A DNA stretch of 64,000 bases from positions 15,617,802 through 15,681,801 of the forward strand of contig NC_087064.1 in assembly GCF_963678635.1 (NCBI RefSeq), read 5' to 3'. The translations under genes were made by a program, and so were the position numbers. The stretch is from Symsagittifera roscoffensis. Taxonomy: Eukaryota > Xenacoelomorpha > Acoela > Convolutidae. This document shows positions 1 through 11,807 of this stretch, one piece after another; position 1 is the first letter of the stretch; each line of letters starts with the position of its first letter. Under the pieces are notes generated by a model. That model saw only the letters and a program-made list of their open reading frames with translations. It had not been told where the DNA came from and did not search any database.

Positions 1-115
1 ATTGTTGTGATAAACTTATTAAATAGATATGTCTCGACGAACCGGATAAACATCTTATCTTGGGTAGCCCTTGTCTACGAAGGGATTTTAGAGATCCGGT
101 TGATGGAAATGGAAA

Positions 116-1112
116 TTGACACAAACAGAATCAGATAAAGAAGATAAACCAGCTCATTTGAGAGTGGTTACGACAGCCAGAAAAGACACGAACAAATTCC
201 CGGATGTTATCCAGCTCATTTTAGAGCGGAAACGACAAAGAGAATTTGGAAATATCTTTAAACAAATCTACCAAAATCCAGCTCATTTTAGAGCGGAAAC
301 GACCAATAATTCCCAGCAAGACAATGGAAATACGTCGTCTCTCCACTGTACAGTATGTCAAAACGCTTTAACCAATCAATCGGTGAAATGCGTCGGTTGT
401 CAAGCTTCTGCCCACTCTGCGTGTATTGGCCTCAACACTGCCGATAAGGTGGTTGGGCACATTGAATGGAGTTGCCCAGATTGTGGAACCTGTAAAAGAG
501 ATATTTTCCGAGTTATTGATGAACTGCGACAAGAACTGTTCTCAATAAAGACTGGCGCAAGATGTACACGAATTAAAGTCTGAGCTGCTATCGCTGAAGC
601 AATATCGGGAACCAAGTAGTTTAATTGAAAAGAACAAAACCAATTATGCTGGGGCAGCGAAGTTTATTCTGAATTCTTCGGCATTCATCAGAAATGCTCG
701 TGAAAGTGTGTTCTCAGAAGCTGGTAACTCGAGGGTTACGAAGCGAAAAGGCTCCAAAGATAGAAATGACCGCAGACCAAAGAAACCACTAATTACGGGA
801 GAAGTGGTAACAGAAGCACTCAAAGGTGTAGAGAAGCCACCACCACGACGCCATCTCTATGTTGGAAGAATAAAACAGACAAATGATGAAAGTGATATAG
901 TCGCATGGTGTCAAAGTAAAGGATTTCCTCTGAATCATATCAAGGAAATAACAAAGGAAAGTTCTCGCCACAAAAGTTTCTACTGTGTATTTGACGGCGA
1001 ACATGCAACAATCATTGATCAACCTAATTCTTGGCCGGAAAATGTTGAAATAAACAGGTACTATCTTGATGCAGAAGCCAGAACCTGGCTCAGAACTTCG
1101 AAAAGCGACTGA
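116..1112 (+). pseudogene. LINE-1 ORF1: PHD finger, coiled coil and RRM-like region
   Basis: The nucleic-acid-binding ORF1 of the LINE. The first segment (116-583) holds a Cys4-His-Cys3 PHD-type finger at about residues 78-125 (pairs CTVC, CVGC, then H, C and CPDC). Reading then moves to another frame at about 570-600 and continues to 1112. That part has a short heptad-like stretch, a Lys/Arg-rich linker (KRKGSKDRNDRRPKK) and an RRM-like domain beginning RRHLYVGRI. ORF1 proteins of CR1-type elements often carry a PHD finger and bind the element RNA; that role is family knowledge. The N-terminal 60 residues are partly encoded by a repeated DNA motif read in different frames. Confidence 0.72.
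149..303 (+). repeat. Three copies of a 26-bp hairpin-like motif near the LINE-1 5' end
   Basis: Copies begin at 149, 211 and 278. The core is CCAGCTCATTTTAGAGCGG followed by an AACGAC-like tail; copy 1 is slightly diverged. GCTC and GAGC can pair around an ATTTTA loop. The copies fall in different reading frames of ORF1, so the conserved unit is nucleic acid rather than peptide. Two more copies lie near the 3' end of the element. Confidence 0.8.
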
Positions 1113-1151
1113 CTAAAATCAAATAAAAAACCCGAGTCTCAATCGAATGCT

Positions 1152-3649
1152 ATGAAAGTTGGTGTAATTAATATACGTTCTCTAGCGAAAAAAGTAAATC
1201 AAATACAGAGCATATTGGCTATAGAACAAGTTGATATCTTGATCATAACTGAAACCTGGCTTAAGCCGGATACGGAATATATTCTAAATCAGTGTATAGA
1301 CTCTTCAAATGAATATCGATACCATCATGTTTCACGAACGGCTAAAAAAGGTGGAGGTGTTGCCATAATTTCTCGCGAAGAACTACAGGGTGAAAGAATT
1401 TTAAGCCATCTCTCGGACGATGGTGAATTCTTGGTAATTACGGTCGTGACTAGAAAAGTCAAAATAACAATTGCAGCAATATATAGACCGCCGAGTGGAA
1501 ATTATAACGAGTTTTTTAATGAATTGACTGAAAATATTCTTGCCTCATCAATTGAACCCCAAATTCTCATCCTGGGTGATTTTAATTTGGATCTAGAAAA
1601 CAGACGTTGTGCCAAATCCAATACATTTTATTCGATTCTACTGGAATATAACCTAGAACAGATTGTTAAGAAAGCAACTCACGAATACGGGAAAATTCTA
1701 GACCTCATAATTTGTTCAAATCCGGAATTGTAATCACCCGTTAGAAATGAGCACGTTGAATACTCTGATCACCATCTATTGACGTTCACTTATCAAATCG
1801 CAATTCAACGGAAGGATAAAACCAGATTGACTATTTAAGATTGGAACAATACAGACTGGAAACGTTTAGAGACGGAAATAGATCAGAATTTAATCTTGAA
1901 TCTGAACACCAGTGACCCGAACGAGATGGCAGAGAATTTTATCGAAATTTTGCAGCTGCTGAAAACTGATTATGTGCCAACTAAGACCAAAGTTGTCAAA
2001 AACCGATTTTGTAATTTTTACGATAAAGAGTTAGCAGACGTAAAACGAAAACGTAGAAAATTAGAACGCGTAATGCGTGTAAATCCTGGATTAGAAAACG
2101 AAACAGCTTTCAAGGAGTATTTAAAGAAATGTAAAGATCTGTTTAGAGAGAAGAAATTGATATATTTTTCCAGGCGCTTTGAGCTTTCAAATAGCCATTC
2201 GCTCAAATTTCGTGAATTGAAACGTCTTGCTGGAGAAAAACAACAAAACGTTCTCCCACTGATATACTCCAGTGATTATGAATTAGCTGAAAACTTCAAC
2301 CAATTTTTCATTCAGAAGGTTAGAAATTTAGTGGCAAATGTTAAAAGTAATGGCATCTCGCCGCCACTCTTTGCTTTCACTGCAGTTTCTTCTTTCCAAT
2401 TCCAATATGTGACTATAGATGAACTAGAAGAAGCAGTAAGAATGGTTTCAAACGCGAACTCACGAGAAGATATACTGAAAACGATAGATATAAAAAGAAT
2501 AGCACACTCGTGGAAAGATTATTTCATCATTATGATAAACAATTGCATCGATCAGTCCAAATTTTCAAAGTGTCTCAAGAGAGCGGTGATAACTCCTCTC
2601 TTTAAAGACTACAATTTTGACCAAAACGTTTTAAATTCTTATAGACCAATAGCGAATCTGATGTTTATCAGTAAGGTTTTTTGAAAGAATTTTATATAAA
2701 CAGCTCGATCAATACCTTAGCTCCTATAATCTTCTAGATAAACACCAATCTGCTTACAGGAAGCATTTTTCAACTGAAACGGCTCTGCTAAAAACTACAG
2801 ATGATCTACTGACTAGTCTCGACAACAAGAGACAGGTCCTTTTGATAGCCCTTGACCTTTCAGCTGCATTTGATACCATTGATCATAAAACATTGAGAAA
2901 GATCATGAAAAATCGGATTGGAATGACGAATGATGCAGTGGATGTAATTCTTTCCTATCTAGAGAATCGGACTCAAATTGTTGCTATCAATGATGTTTTA
3001 TCGAATTCTCAAGAACTCGAATTTGGAGTGCCTCAAGGTTCTCTTCTGGGACCCCTCCTGTTCTCAATCTACCTGACACCATTGAACGATATTATTGGCT
3101 CAACTAAATTTTCATACCAAGTGTATGCCGATGATACTACTTTATACTGTGAAATTAAAAACGAGAGTGAATTAGCAGAAATAGAAAGATCTCTGGTTAT
3201 TATTTCGAACTGGTTTTCGCCCATGGGGCTTATGTTAAATGAATCAAAAAGCCAAGTAATTAACCTAGCCACTAGTAAGTCAAAAGGTCTAACAAACGGT
3301 TCAATACTAATTGGAAATTCAACGGTTAAGCTGATGAAATCAACAGAGAACTCTGTGAAGTCTTTAGGTTGCCTCATTGACCGATCCTTGTCAATGAAAA
3401 AACAGATCGATTCCGTGTGTGGCGCCAGTTACCACAGTCTCCGGAAACTATACAGCATACGCTTCTACCTTGATTTTGAAAATAGAAATATGTTGGCAAG
3501 AATGCTAGTCTTAAGTCGATTAGACTACTGCAATAGCTTGTACTCGAGCTTACCAAATTATCTGCTCTACAAGTTGCAAAAAGTCCAAAATAGTGCCTGC
3601 AGATTTGTTTTCGGTTTGAAGAAGTCATCGAGTATTACTCCTTATCTAC
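1152..3649 (+). pseudogene. LINE-1 ORF2 5' part: endonuclease and reverse transcriptase
   Basis: This would nick the target and copy the element RNA by target-primed reverse transcription. The endonuclease part starts at Met 1152 and shows NIRSL, ITETWL, AAIYRPP, LILGDFNLD and, after a break, YSDHHLL. The RT part shows RPIANL, then ALDLSAAFDTIDH, GVPQGSLLGPLLFSIY and the catalytic YADD in YADDTTLYC. In-frame stops occur at 1731-1733 and near 1837, and the frame shifts in a T run at about 2676-2683. At 3649 the frame runs into the inserted second LINE, and the true continuation is at 7425. The host-like ORF that reads on to 3837 is an artefact of this fusion. Confidence 0.85.
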
Positions 3650-3682
3650 GAGACGCCGCCTTCCAGTGGTGGATCCGACATC

Positions 3683-4756
3683 TTGGGCCCCACCAAGATG
3701 CAAATGGCGTCAAGCCCCCCCTCCCATTGGGTCGGGAGAAGCTCAGAAGTCTGCGGGTTTTCGGTTACGGAGCGTCTGAAGCCGGCCAGGCTGCTCCGTC
3801 TGCTCATCCTTATACTACTACTCCGCTCCGGCATTAATCCAAACCCTGGTCCAGGGCCTTACTTTTGCTCCCCTTGCTCTTTCCGCATCAAACGCAACCA
3901 GCCCAGTGTCTGGTGCCACATCTGTGGTTACATTCACCTTAAATGTAGTGGTCTTACCCACCTTAACCAACACCACTCTGCCTACTATTGCCCTACCTGT
4001 ACCTCTACCTACATTTTACCTCCCCCAGGCACCAGGTCCTCTAACTTGACCACCCCCAACTCCCAAACTTGTTCAACTTCCCTAACCGCCCCCCAACCCC
4101 ACCTCCCTAACCCCCCTCCCCCTCCCACCCTTCCCACCTCCTCGAATAATAATTCCTCCTCCCAAAATCGCGCAAATCGTAATCGTGTAAATAGTGTAAA
4201 TAACTCAAGTTCAAACAACCATTTTAATCATACTGCTGTTAATAATGTAAATAGTTCACCACACCCCGCCAAAGGCCTTTTAAAAATCCTTCAATTTAAT
4301 TGCAACAGTATCTCCGGAAAAGCACCCGAAATTGCTGCTTTCTTATCTCAAAATCAAATTCATATTGCTGTCTTCCAAGAAACTAAATTAAGAAAGAAAT
4401 CTCGAAACCCCTCACTTGGCTCACACTACACTTTAATTAGAAAAGATCGAGAAAAAGAAGGGGGCGGTCTTCTCATAGCCATACATGAGTCGATACAATA
4501 CGAAGAAATAAATATTAACAACGATGGAACACTAGAGGCTATGGGCATATCAGTGGTAGCCAGTTCATCCAAGCTTCGTATTTATAATTTCTACATCCCC
4601 CCTCGCTCGAGCTATCCCCCTGGTTACTCTGCGTCCCTTGCCGAACTACTTGAACCTGGGGACGCCTTAGTACTCGGGGATGCCAACGCACATTCACAAC
4701 TATGGAACTCCAACATCGAGAAGATCAACGCGGCTCTGTACTTAGCAATGAAATAA
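3683..4756 (+). pseudogene. LINE-2 N-terminal ORF: 2A-like leader, zinc finger, endonuclease N-half
   Basis: The N-terminus has a leucine/isoleucine-rich stretch (RLLILILLLRSG) followed directly by INPNPGP at about 3833-3856, resembling the NPGP end of 2A-like peptides at the start of some LINE proteins. A Cys/His finger follows (CSPC, CHIC, HLKC, CPTC), then a long Pro/Ser/Asn-rich linker and the first endonuclease blocks: LQFNCNSI, FQETKL and VLGDANAH. The frame breaks just after the last block, at about 4715-4725, and the rest of the endonuclease lies in the frame that begins at 4702. Translation start is uncertain: 3683 is the first Met after the element's 5' boundary. Confidence 0.75.
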
Positions 4757-7401
4757 CCGAATCCACCTTTGCACCATTAAATGATGACACACAAACCAGA
4801 GTCCCTTTTAACTCAGAAAACCAACTCTCGTCACCAGATATTTCCCTCGCATCCCAATCGCTCTTACTCTCCACATCATGGACCCCAATTAAATCTCTAG
4901 GATCAGACCACCTACCCATTCTTCTAGAACTACCCTTGGATGATTTTATAAATTTTTCACCTAAAAGGACTTTTATAAATTTTTTAAAAGCAGATTGGAT
5001 CAAATTCAAAGAGGAAATTGAGGAGGGTTTCTTTTCAGCGGTTCCACCTTCCGGAGTTGCCGCCGGAGAGAAATTCTTGAGGGACCTGGTGCTCAGGGCA
5101 GCACGCCACCACATCCCCGCTGGCCGTATTCGCCACTTCACTCCCTCTCTTTCCCCCGAGTCCACTGCCCTTGCCGCCGGAAGAGATTTAAGCCGACAAC
5201 AAAATCTCCCCCCAGAAGTCATATCCCAACTAAACTGTAGACTCACGAAACAGACAGCAAGGGACAAAGAAAATAAATGGCGAGAATTCCTCCGGACTTG
5301 CGACTACCGCACTGGTGCCAGAAAGTTCTGGAAAGTGGTACGCTCCTTAAATGGATCTAAGCCCGTGGCAGGAAGACACCCCATTACTTTTGGTTCTAAA
5401 CCCATACACTCACCTCGTGATATTACCAGCTCTTTTAACAAACAATTCACCAATGCCAGACCCCACGCCTCTGACAAACTCCTTCGTATAACGAGAAGAA
5501 AAATTGCCAAACTACCGCTGTCAGACAGCCCAATTTTTACCCCTGAAAATACTAAACAAGCCATTGCAGACAGCAAACCATCGCGAGCGCTAGGTCCCGA
5601 CGGCCTTTGTAATATACATCTTAAACATCTCGGCCCACTTGCTACTCAATACTTAACATACCTTTTTAATATCTCTTTGTCCGAAAACATTATCCCCCAA
5701 ATTTGGAAAAATTCAAAAATTGCACCGCTTCCAAAGCCCAATAAGGATCTTAAACAATCAACATCTTACAGACCTATATCCTTACTCTGCCCAGCAGTTA
5801 AAATTCTGGAGAGGCTCGTTCACCCCATCTTTACCAAACATCTCCCCAACGCCAAACACCAACACGGCTTCCGCCCTTTTCACTCCACCACCACAGCTCT
5901 CTCCACTCTCGAATTTTACATTTCAGATGGTTTTAACCAAAATCGCCCCCCTAAACGTACGGTACTGGCCACACTTGACTTATCTAAGGCTTTCGACATG
6001 GTGTGTCATCGCTCACTTGTGGAACTCGCTCATGACACTCCCCTCCCGAGAAGTCTAGTCCGCTGGCTAAGTAATTACCTTAATGGTCGACAGGCTGCCA
6101 CCTCATTCCGTGAACACACATCCCCCCATCGAATAATCCACTGTGGCGTACCCCAAGGTTCTGTTTTATCACCCACACTCTTCAATTTTTATGTCCATGA
6201 TGCACCGCCACCTCCCGATAATGTAAACCTTGTTTCGTATGCAGACGATTTCCACCCCTTCGCAAGCAGTTCCAATATTGATATCGCCTGAAACTCCATC
6301 AATAGCTACCTAAAAAGGCTCTACGATTTTTTCACCTCGCGCAAACTAAGTTTCGCGTCCTCTAAAGGATCAGTTACACTTTTCTCCTCTTATAACAAAG
6401 AATTTAATAAAACACCTAGTGTTCTTTTAAATAACGAGGCGCTACCCCTAAACAAAAATCCAACAATCTTAGGGGTGACATTTGATCCAACACTTTGTTT
6501 TGCCACTCACTGCAAACAATCCGCTGAAAAGGCCAGACGCAGGATCGGAATCCTGAAGGCATTAGCAGGATCAACCTGGGGTCACTCCAAAGAAACCCTC
6601 CTCCTAACTTTTAAAGCTTTAATTTGCCCCATACTTGACTATGCAGCCCCCGCATGGTCCCACGCATCAAGTAACACCTCCATAAATTGACTGCAGGTTG
6701 CCCAAAACCAATCCCTTCGCGTTGTTACTGGATCAAATCTAATGAGTTCCACTGCCCACCTGCACAGTGAATCTGAAATCCTAACGGTCAAAGACCACCA
6801 TACCCTTCTGTCATCTCAATTTTTTATCTCTACCTATCGTTCCCACCATCCCATTAATTTTATACATTCACATCCCCCTCCTCCCCGTCTACTTCGCCCC
6901 TCAATTATAAGCTGCTTCAAAGAAGACACCCAGAAAATTTTAACCGACTTTTCAGTCTACGCAAACCACCCTCTAGTTCTGGACGACCGAGACAAAGTCT
7001 CCACTTTTATTTTTAACTACTACAAACCAATTTTAAAAGACAACCATACCTCCCTTGTAACCAAGTTCCTAGCCGAAACCCCTCCGTCTAAAGTTATTTG
7101 TATCCCTCCCCCAAAGATTGACCCCTCTGAAAAATCTCTCCCACGTCCCACGCGCTGTAAGCTCTCCCAACTCCGGTCTGGCTACAGCCGGCTCCTTAAC
7201 ACTTACCTATCCCGCCTCGACAGCTCCATCTCCCACCTTTGCCCAACCTGTTCCCTTGCCCCCCACACAACATGTCACCTTTTCAACTGCTCCCAAAACC
7301 CCTCCCCACTCACCCCAGCAGACCTGTGGCTTCGGCCGGTAGAGGTTGCTAAGTTCCTTGACCTGGAGACAGAAGAGCCCAACCCGACCCGCGTGGGCTA
7401 A
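4702..7401 (+). pseudogene. LINE-2 endonuclease C-half, reverse transcriptase and C-terminal Cys/His motif
   Basis: This continues the endonuclease (SDHLPI block near 4905) into an RT with RPISLL, ATLDLSKAFD, GVPQGSVLSP and YADD in SYADDFHPF. TGA stops interrupt it at 6289-6291 and 6688-6690, yet the same frame stays coding to 7401. The C-terminus has CPTCSLAPHTTCHLFNC, the Cys/His motif usual at the end of this group of LINE polymerases. The TGA in a basic-residue position followed by LQVAQNQSLR suggests CpG decay. The final codons lie immediately before the AAC-rich tail. Confidence 0.85.
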
Positions 7402-7424
7402 CAACAACAACACTCCTTATCTAC

Positions 7425-7734
7425 ATTGGTTGCCCATAAAATCTCGAGTGATTTTTAAAGTCTTGACAACATTTTCAATCGTCAAATCGTTCCGTCTTAT
7501 CTGAGTAAATATTTTTCACTACAAAAAAGTTCCTCCCGTTTCAGTGAAAGGACCATGGTCATAAAGAAACCACTGGTTAACACGAACTATGGAAAAAGGA
7601 CGTTTAGATTTGCTGCCGCACACCATTGGAATAGTTTACCATGTAACCTTAAACTACCAAATGAAACTGAATTTCGTAAACAGTTGAAAACGTATTTGTT
7701 TAACCAGTATTACTATGAGACTTGTTTCAGTTGA
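7425..7734 (+). pseudogene. LINE-1 RT C-terminal end (after the insertion)
   Basis: The RT tail resumes with LHWLPIKSRVIFKVL and ends with a typical C-terminal block (WNSLPCNLKL, FRKQLKTYLF) before TGA at 7732-7734. It contains a TGA near 7502. It belongs to the ORF that was open until 3649. Confidence 0.8.
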
Positions 7735-7745
7735 AGGTTGCTAAA

Positions 7746-8395
7746 ATGACTGAAACTAGAAAGGTTGGAATTCAAAAGCTAAACGAAACCTTGCGTCTAA
7801 GAAATGTTCATGTTGAAACCAGGTTTCTCCCCAAAAGACGGATAATATTGAGCTCTGATAAGATCGAGAGTGACATATGCTGTTTTGGGATCATCGCTAG
7901 TTTATGGGATTTTTCTGCCAGATTCCGTGACAGTTTCGTGCCCTGGTGGAACTCTCTCAACCCTTTGTAGCGATCAGGTTCTCAAGGAAAAACTTGGATG
8001 TACAAACAGTGCTCATAATGGGAGGAACAAACAACCTGTTTGACCGTTCAGGGCGCCAGTCATTGGGAGCGACTGAAGTAGCCGAGGAGATGGAGAGTGC
8101 TATTTTTAGACTCCTTGACTGCAATTTCGAAGTTGGCGTCATGTCACTTATTAGCCGGGAAGGTGAACGCTCTCTTATCAGGAGAGTGAATAAATGCTAC
8201 CGAAATCTAACGGCATGGTATAAAATCCCGCTCTTTAAAACTGTAAAGTTCAGCTATCGGAGGCATGTTTGCGCAGATGGACTTCACCCCACAGCAAATG
8301 GCAAGCGCGAACTTGCTAAGGACTTTTATGACGCCTTCAGAAGCATAGAAAATCCAATGGCTGTGAAACGAAGGCAAAGAAGGCGACGACGATGA
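7746..8395 (+). pseudogene. LINE-1 ORF3: SGNH/GDSL-type hydrolase
   Basis: Downstream of the RT stop, three overlapping frames together carry the ordered blocks of an SGNH hydrolase. These are a Ser block VLGSSLVYG (about 7882-7908, with GSS in place of GDS), a Gly block CPGGTLSTL, an Asn block LIMGGTNNL (about 8008-8035) and an Asp-His block DGLHPTANG (about 8277-8303). The likely start is Met 7746, 12 nt after the RT stop. Two frameshifts (about 7865 and about 7985) break it. The C-terminus is strongly basic (KRRQRRRRR). CR1-type LINEs are known to carry an esterase of this fold, but in ORF1. Here it sits after the polymerase. Its substrate is unknown. Confidence 0.68.
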
Positions 8396-8400
8396 AACGC

Positions 8401-8489
8401 CCAGCTCATTTTAGAGCGGGTCCGATTTTTAACCATCTTCAAAGAACATTTTCTGTTTAAATCCCAGCTCATTTTAGAGTGAGTACGGC
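8401..8489 (+). repeat. Two further copies of the hairpin-like motif, LINE-1 3' UTR
   Basis: Copies begin at 8401 and 8464 and share the CCAGCTCATTTTAGAG core with the three copies at 149-303. They follow the ORF3 stop directly. The motif therefore brackets the coding part of the element. Confidence 0.8.
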
Positions 8490-9429
8490 TATCGACAGAA
8501 ACGAACTCATCTTTAGCGGAGCGACTGATTATTTATACGACAAAACTGGTTTTTAATTAAACTCAACCACCTTTGAATTCAAGAAATTGGTGTCGAAATA
8601 ACATATGTGATGATGATGATGATCATTCAAAAAAACATGTAGAGAGAAATTGAAGATAAAACAGAGCGTAAACTCAGCCGACATTAGTTATGACACAAAC
8701 ATTTAACAGAAATCAATCAACGAAAAGTTTTTAACTCTATTTTATCGTAAAAAGGTCGATCAAACCATGAAATTTACCCAAATTTGAGAAAATTGGATCT
8801 ACATGATAAACATTTCATTCCGCTGGGAAATCTATAAATTAAAAATCACTTTTAAAACTATAACTCGTTCAAGTTTTTTTTTCGCGCTATTTCCGCTTTT
8901 GTGATTGGAGAGGGCAGTTATCCGTCCTTTCAGGAAGTAAATTCGAACTGAACTTGCAAAAAAATTAACGTTAAACCGCAAAAAAAAATCAAATTTGGCA
9001 AACACAAATTTATATGAATTTTGGAAAAAAACCAACCAGATCTATTTGAGTAATTTCATTTATACTTGAAGGGTCATTCTAAAACTACTAAAACAGTCGA
9101 AACTTCAAAAAAAATGTGCTGCAGTAAATAAACTGACAAAAATCAAGCACAAACGACTATCAAATAATCGGAAAATTTCAGATTCGCAACAAAGTACAGG
9201 ACAAACAGAACTCATTACTCTGGCCTTTGTCGTCACAAGCATTCCCACTACCTCTGGGTTAAATAAACAGCCTTTATCATTACTGTTAATAGATTATAAA
9301 TCAAGTTAATGCACCATTTATTTTGATGCACCATCAAGTTGATGCATCAAAACATCAGTCATAATAAAGATGCATTTACACACAAGCAAAACAGAGCTTC
9401 TCGTTTTTGGCGACACGAAATTTTTTATC

Positions 9430-9625
9430 ACATATTAACACAGAGGCGAAGCTGCGCTTCGCAAAGACTTGCAAGAATACGACCCAAAAGCAGCTCCATC
9501 AAGAGAAATAAAAAGTAGAAATAAGCCTCGAATAAGCAAAACCTCGGCTACGTGTCGGATTCAAATCTGCGACCCTGCAACTTTGAGTCTCACGCACTAA
9601 CCACTCAGCCACCGATGCTTAAATG
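9430..9625 (-). mobile_element. tRNA-derived SINE (family A), copy 1
   Basis: On the minus strand there is an A box TGGCTGAGTGG (reverse of 9602-9613) and a B-box-like GATTTGAATCC (9558-9568). A body follows, ending in a GCGAAGCTGCGCTTCGC hairpin near 9445-9461. A similar sequence recurs at 11808-11996 and, truncated, at 19030-19135. This fits a Pol III-transcribed SINE, not a functional tRNA: the arms do not pair as a full cloverleaf. Confidence 0.72.
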
Positions 9626-11807
9626 CCCTAAAAACTAGCCACTAATAACAAAGCTACATATGCTAATAAATTGACAATTCGCTACCTCAAAAGGGGCATG
9701 AAATTGAGCTTTTTTTGAAATCCAGCTTTTTTGTCATTGTACTGCTGTTTGAAACAATTAATTTTTTCGGTTCATTTAATGAGTTAAAAATGCATCTACT
9801 GTGTTAACTTTTTACTAATCCAATGTAAAAGCACATGACAATACACTGCTACCGCAGCCTACCGATTCAAAAATGCCACCAAAAAGAGCACTTTTATTTG
9901 CGACTTAGGTTGGAAAAAAAGAATGTTCGTACTAAAACATTCGCTTCGCAAGTGTATATAGCAATAATCAAGTGTTGAAATAATCCGTAGAGTTGAATGA
10001 AAACACGTAAATAAGTTTAACTTGGTAGCTTGAAACACAATTTAATGAAAACCTTGAGCTTAATGTGTAATAGAGTAAACCAGAAGTACTGAAAGTACTA
10101 TGATAAACAGAATCCCCAATATTAATTTTAGAAAATTGCAATCAACGACCTTTCAAAAACTCTAAAAAACCAAAAAAATACAAGAAATGAAATGTTAAAA
10201 CAACCTAAAATACTCAAATTACATCATACACACAGAACTTTAAAAAAACTAAAAACAGCAAATTCAAAAAAATTTAAAACAAGGATAGCCGGTTGCTGCG
10301 CAAGTAGCACAGAATGTTCCGGCCACATTCTCTGAGCTTTTTTTTCAAGTTAATGTCTTTTCTTGTACGTCGTCTGATGATAGAGTTATACAAACTCGTA
10401 GAAAATTAGTGAATTAGGCATAAACGAGTGTAAATGGCTTCAAAAAAAAGATTGCACTAAAAATTTCAAAATTTTTCGAGACTTTTTTGCCAGAAAATCG
10501 CTTAAAAAGTTTCCAGAACTATATTTTCTTTTTATAAAATCACCATTTTTAGCCTAAATTAGTAATTTTCCTGCAGCGAACGCTACTCGATCGCTTTATT
10601 TGCTCGAAAACAGATGAAAAATCAAATATTTCAAACCGGGTTTTCTCAAAACTAGGAAAATTTTCTTTTTTTCAAAGTCGGAACAAAAATATTGCAAAAA
10701 AAAAACGTTTTCTGTCAACTTCGGACAGCTTTCACAAGTTTAGTCACATATCTACAAAATTAGGAGAGCCAGTAAAACGAATTAGGACTGAGGAAAATCA
10801 GGAGAATGATTAAGGGTAAGCACGAAAGTGTTTGTATAAAGCCCCAATATAAAAAATTACGTTTTCATAAAATTATATGAAGGTTGTCAGTAAATGCCCA
10901 AATTTTTCTTCTTTGACATTGATATGGTTTAAAAATTTTCTCTTCAATATCAACGAGCTTTTTGTAATATACAAGAAAATATTACATGAAAGAAAGAAAA
11001 CCATTTACTACGCTATCTACATTGCCTAAATGGAAACTAAGATTAAGAGAACGAGTCGACATTAACTGTGAAAGCATGATAAGATGTTTAGCAAGAAAAT
11101 TTCAAAGTTTTGGTCAAATATGGCATATAATTCGGCCATAGATACCTTAGATTTACGCCAAAAAATACCAACCATATACACACACTCGAATGGCCAAGCT
11201 TTTGATTTGCCATTCTGGGCAAAAAGGAACCTTTTGTTCTTTCATAAATCAAACGGCGTTCCGATCGAAGCAAAAAAATACAGGACTACTAGTTTTTAAG
11301 AACAAATTTCAGTTAGCATTTGATAAAAAAGAAACAATTTATTTCATATTACTTTCTTTGTGCAAGGGAAGTTTTGCCAAAAAATCAAGTCAAAAGACTA
11401 GTCAATTAAAATCAATACAACAAACTTTTTTACACAGAGACAGAGTTTCGCACCATTGCAATACAAAATATAGCTTAAAAATGTGCCATAACTTAATAGG
11501 TAAATAAAATTTGGGTGCAGTCGCTTATGCAGGGGAGATGTTCAAATCCGCTATGTTTATTGAAACCAAAAACTGAGATTTAGTAGGATAGTTTTTGAGA
11601 AAAACTTGAATTTTTTGCAAAAGCGTCTCAAAAAATCCAAAACAAAAACCCCATAGACGTTAATTCCTGTTTTGTCAGAAAAGAAACTCTAGGCAAACAT
11701 GCCAAGCAAGACATTTGAATTTTAATTTAGCAACAAAAAAAAACGTACAAGCGCAAACAGAAGCCGGCAATCTCTGAGCAGACCCCAGTTGAGAAGGAAA
11801 AAATATT

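Larger units (their letters stand above)
3650..7411 (+). mobile_element. Second LINE (LINE-2) inserted in LINE-1 with a 13-bp target duplication
   Basis: The sequence actccttatctac occurs at 3637-3649 and again at 7412-7424. Between the copies lies a complete-looking LINE that starts GAGACGCCGCC and ends in an (AAC)n-like tail, taacaacaacaac. The outer RT frame is continuous across the two copies. The element is richer in C than its host and carries zinc-finger, endonuclease and RT coding with a C-terminal Cys/His motif. It is damaged by a frameshift near 4720 and TGA codons at 6289 and 6688. Confidence 0.9.
1..8625 (+). mobile_element. CR1/L2-like LINE (LINE-1), decayed, split by a nested LINE
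   Basis: A non-LTR retrotransposon remnant. In order it has a PHD-finger ORF1, an apurinic-type endonuclease plus reverse transcriptase ORF2, a third ORF with SGNH-hydrolase blocks, and a short TGA/GAT trinucleotide run at 8608-8623 that looks like a microsatellite 3' tail. Its 5' end may lie before the window. The body is interrupted at 3650-7411 by another LINE, and the RT reading resumes at 7425. Several stops and frameshifts (for example TAA at 1731, a T-run shift near 2680) show that it is dead. Clade assignment is an inference from domain order and tail type. No flanking target duplication was found. Confidence 0.8.

Noticed and set aside
3650-3837. Continuation of the LINE-1 RT frame to a stop at 3837 as a fusion protein
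   Set aside because: The target duplication shows that 3650 onward is the inserted element; the extra residues are a chance continuation.
6280-6700. TGA codons in LINE-2 read as sense under an alternative code
   Set aside because: Other elements here also have TAA and TAG breaks and the host EGF gene ends in TGA, so standard-code decay explains them.
9430-9625. Functional tRNA gene
   Set aside because: A and B boxes are present but stems do not pair, and diverged copies recur with a shared non-tRNA body.
11084-11507. Overlapping short open frames as exons
   Set aside because: No recognisable protein, no consistent splice sites, and poly-A composition.
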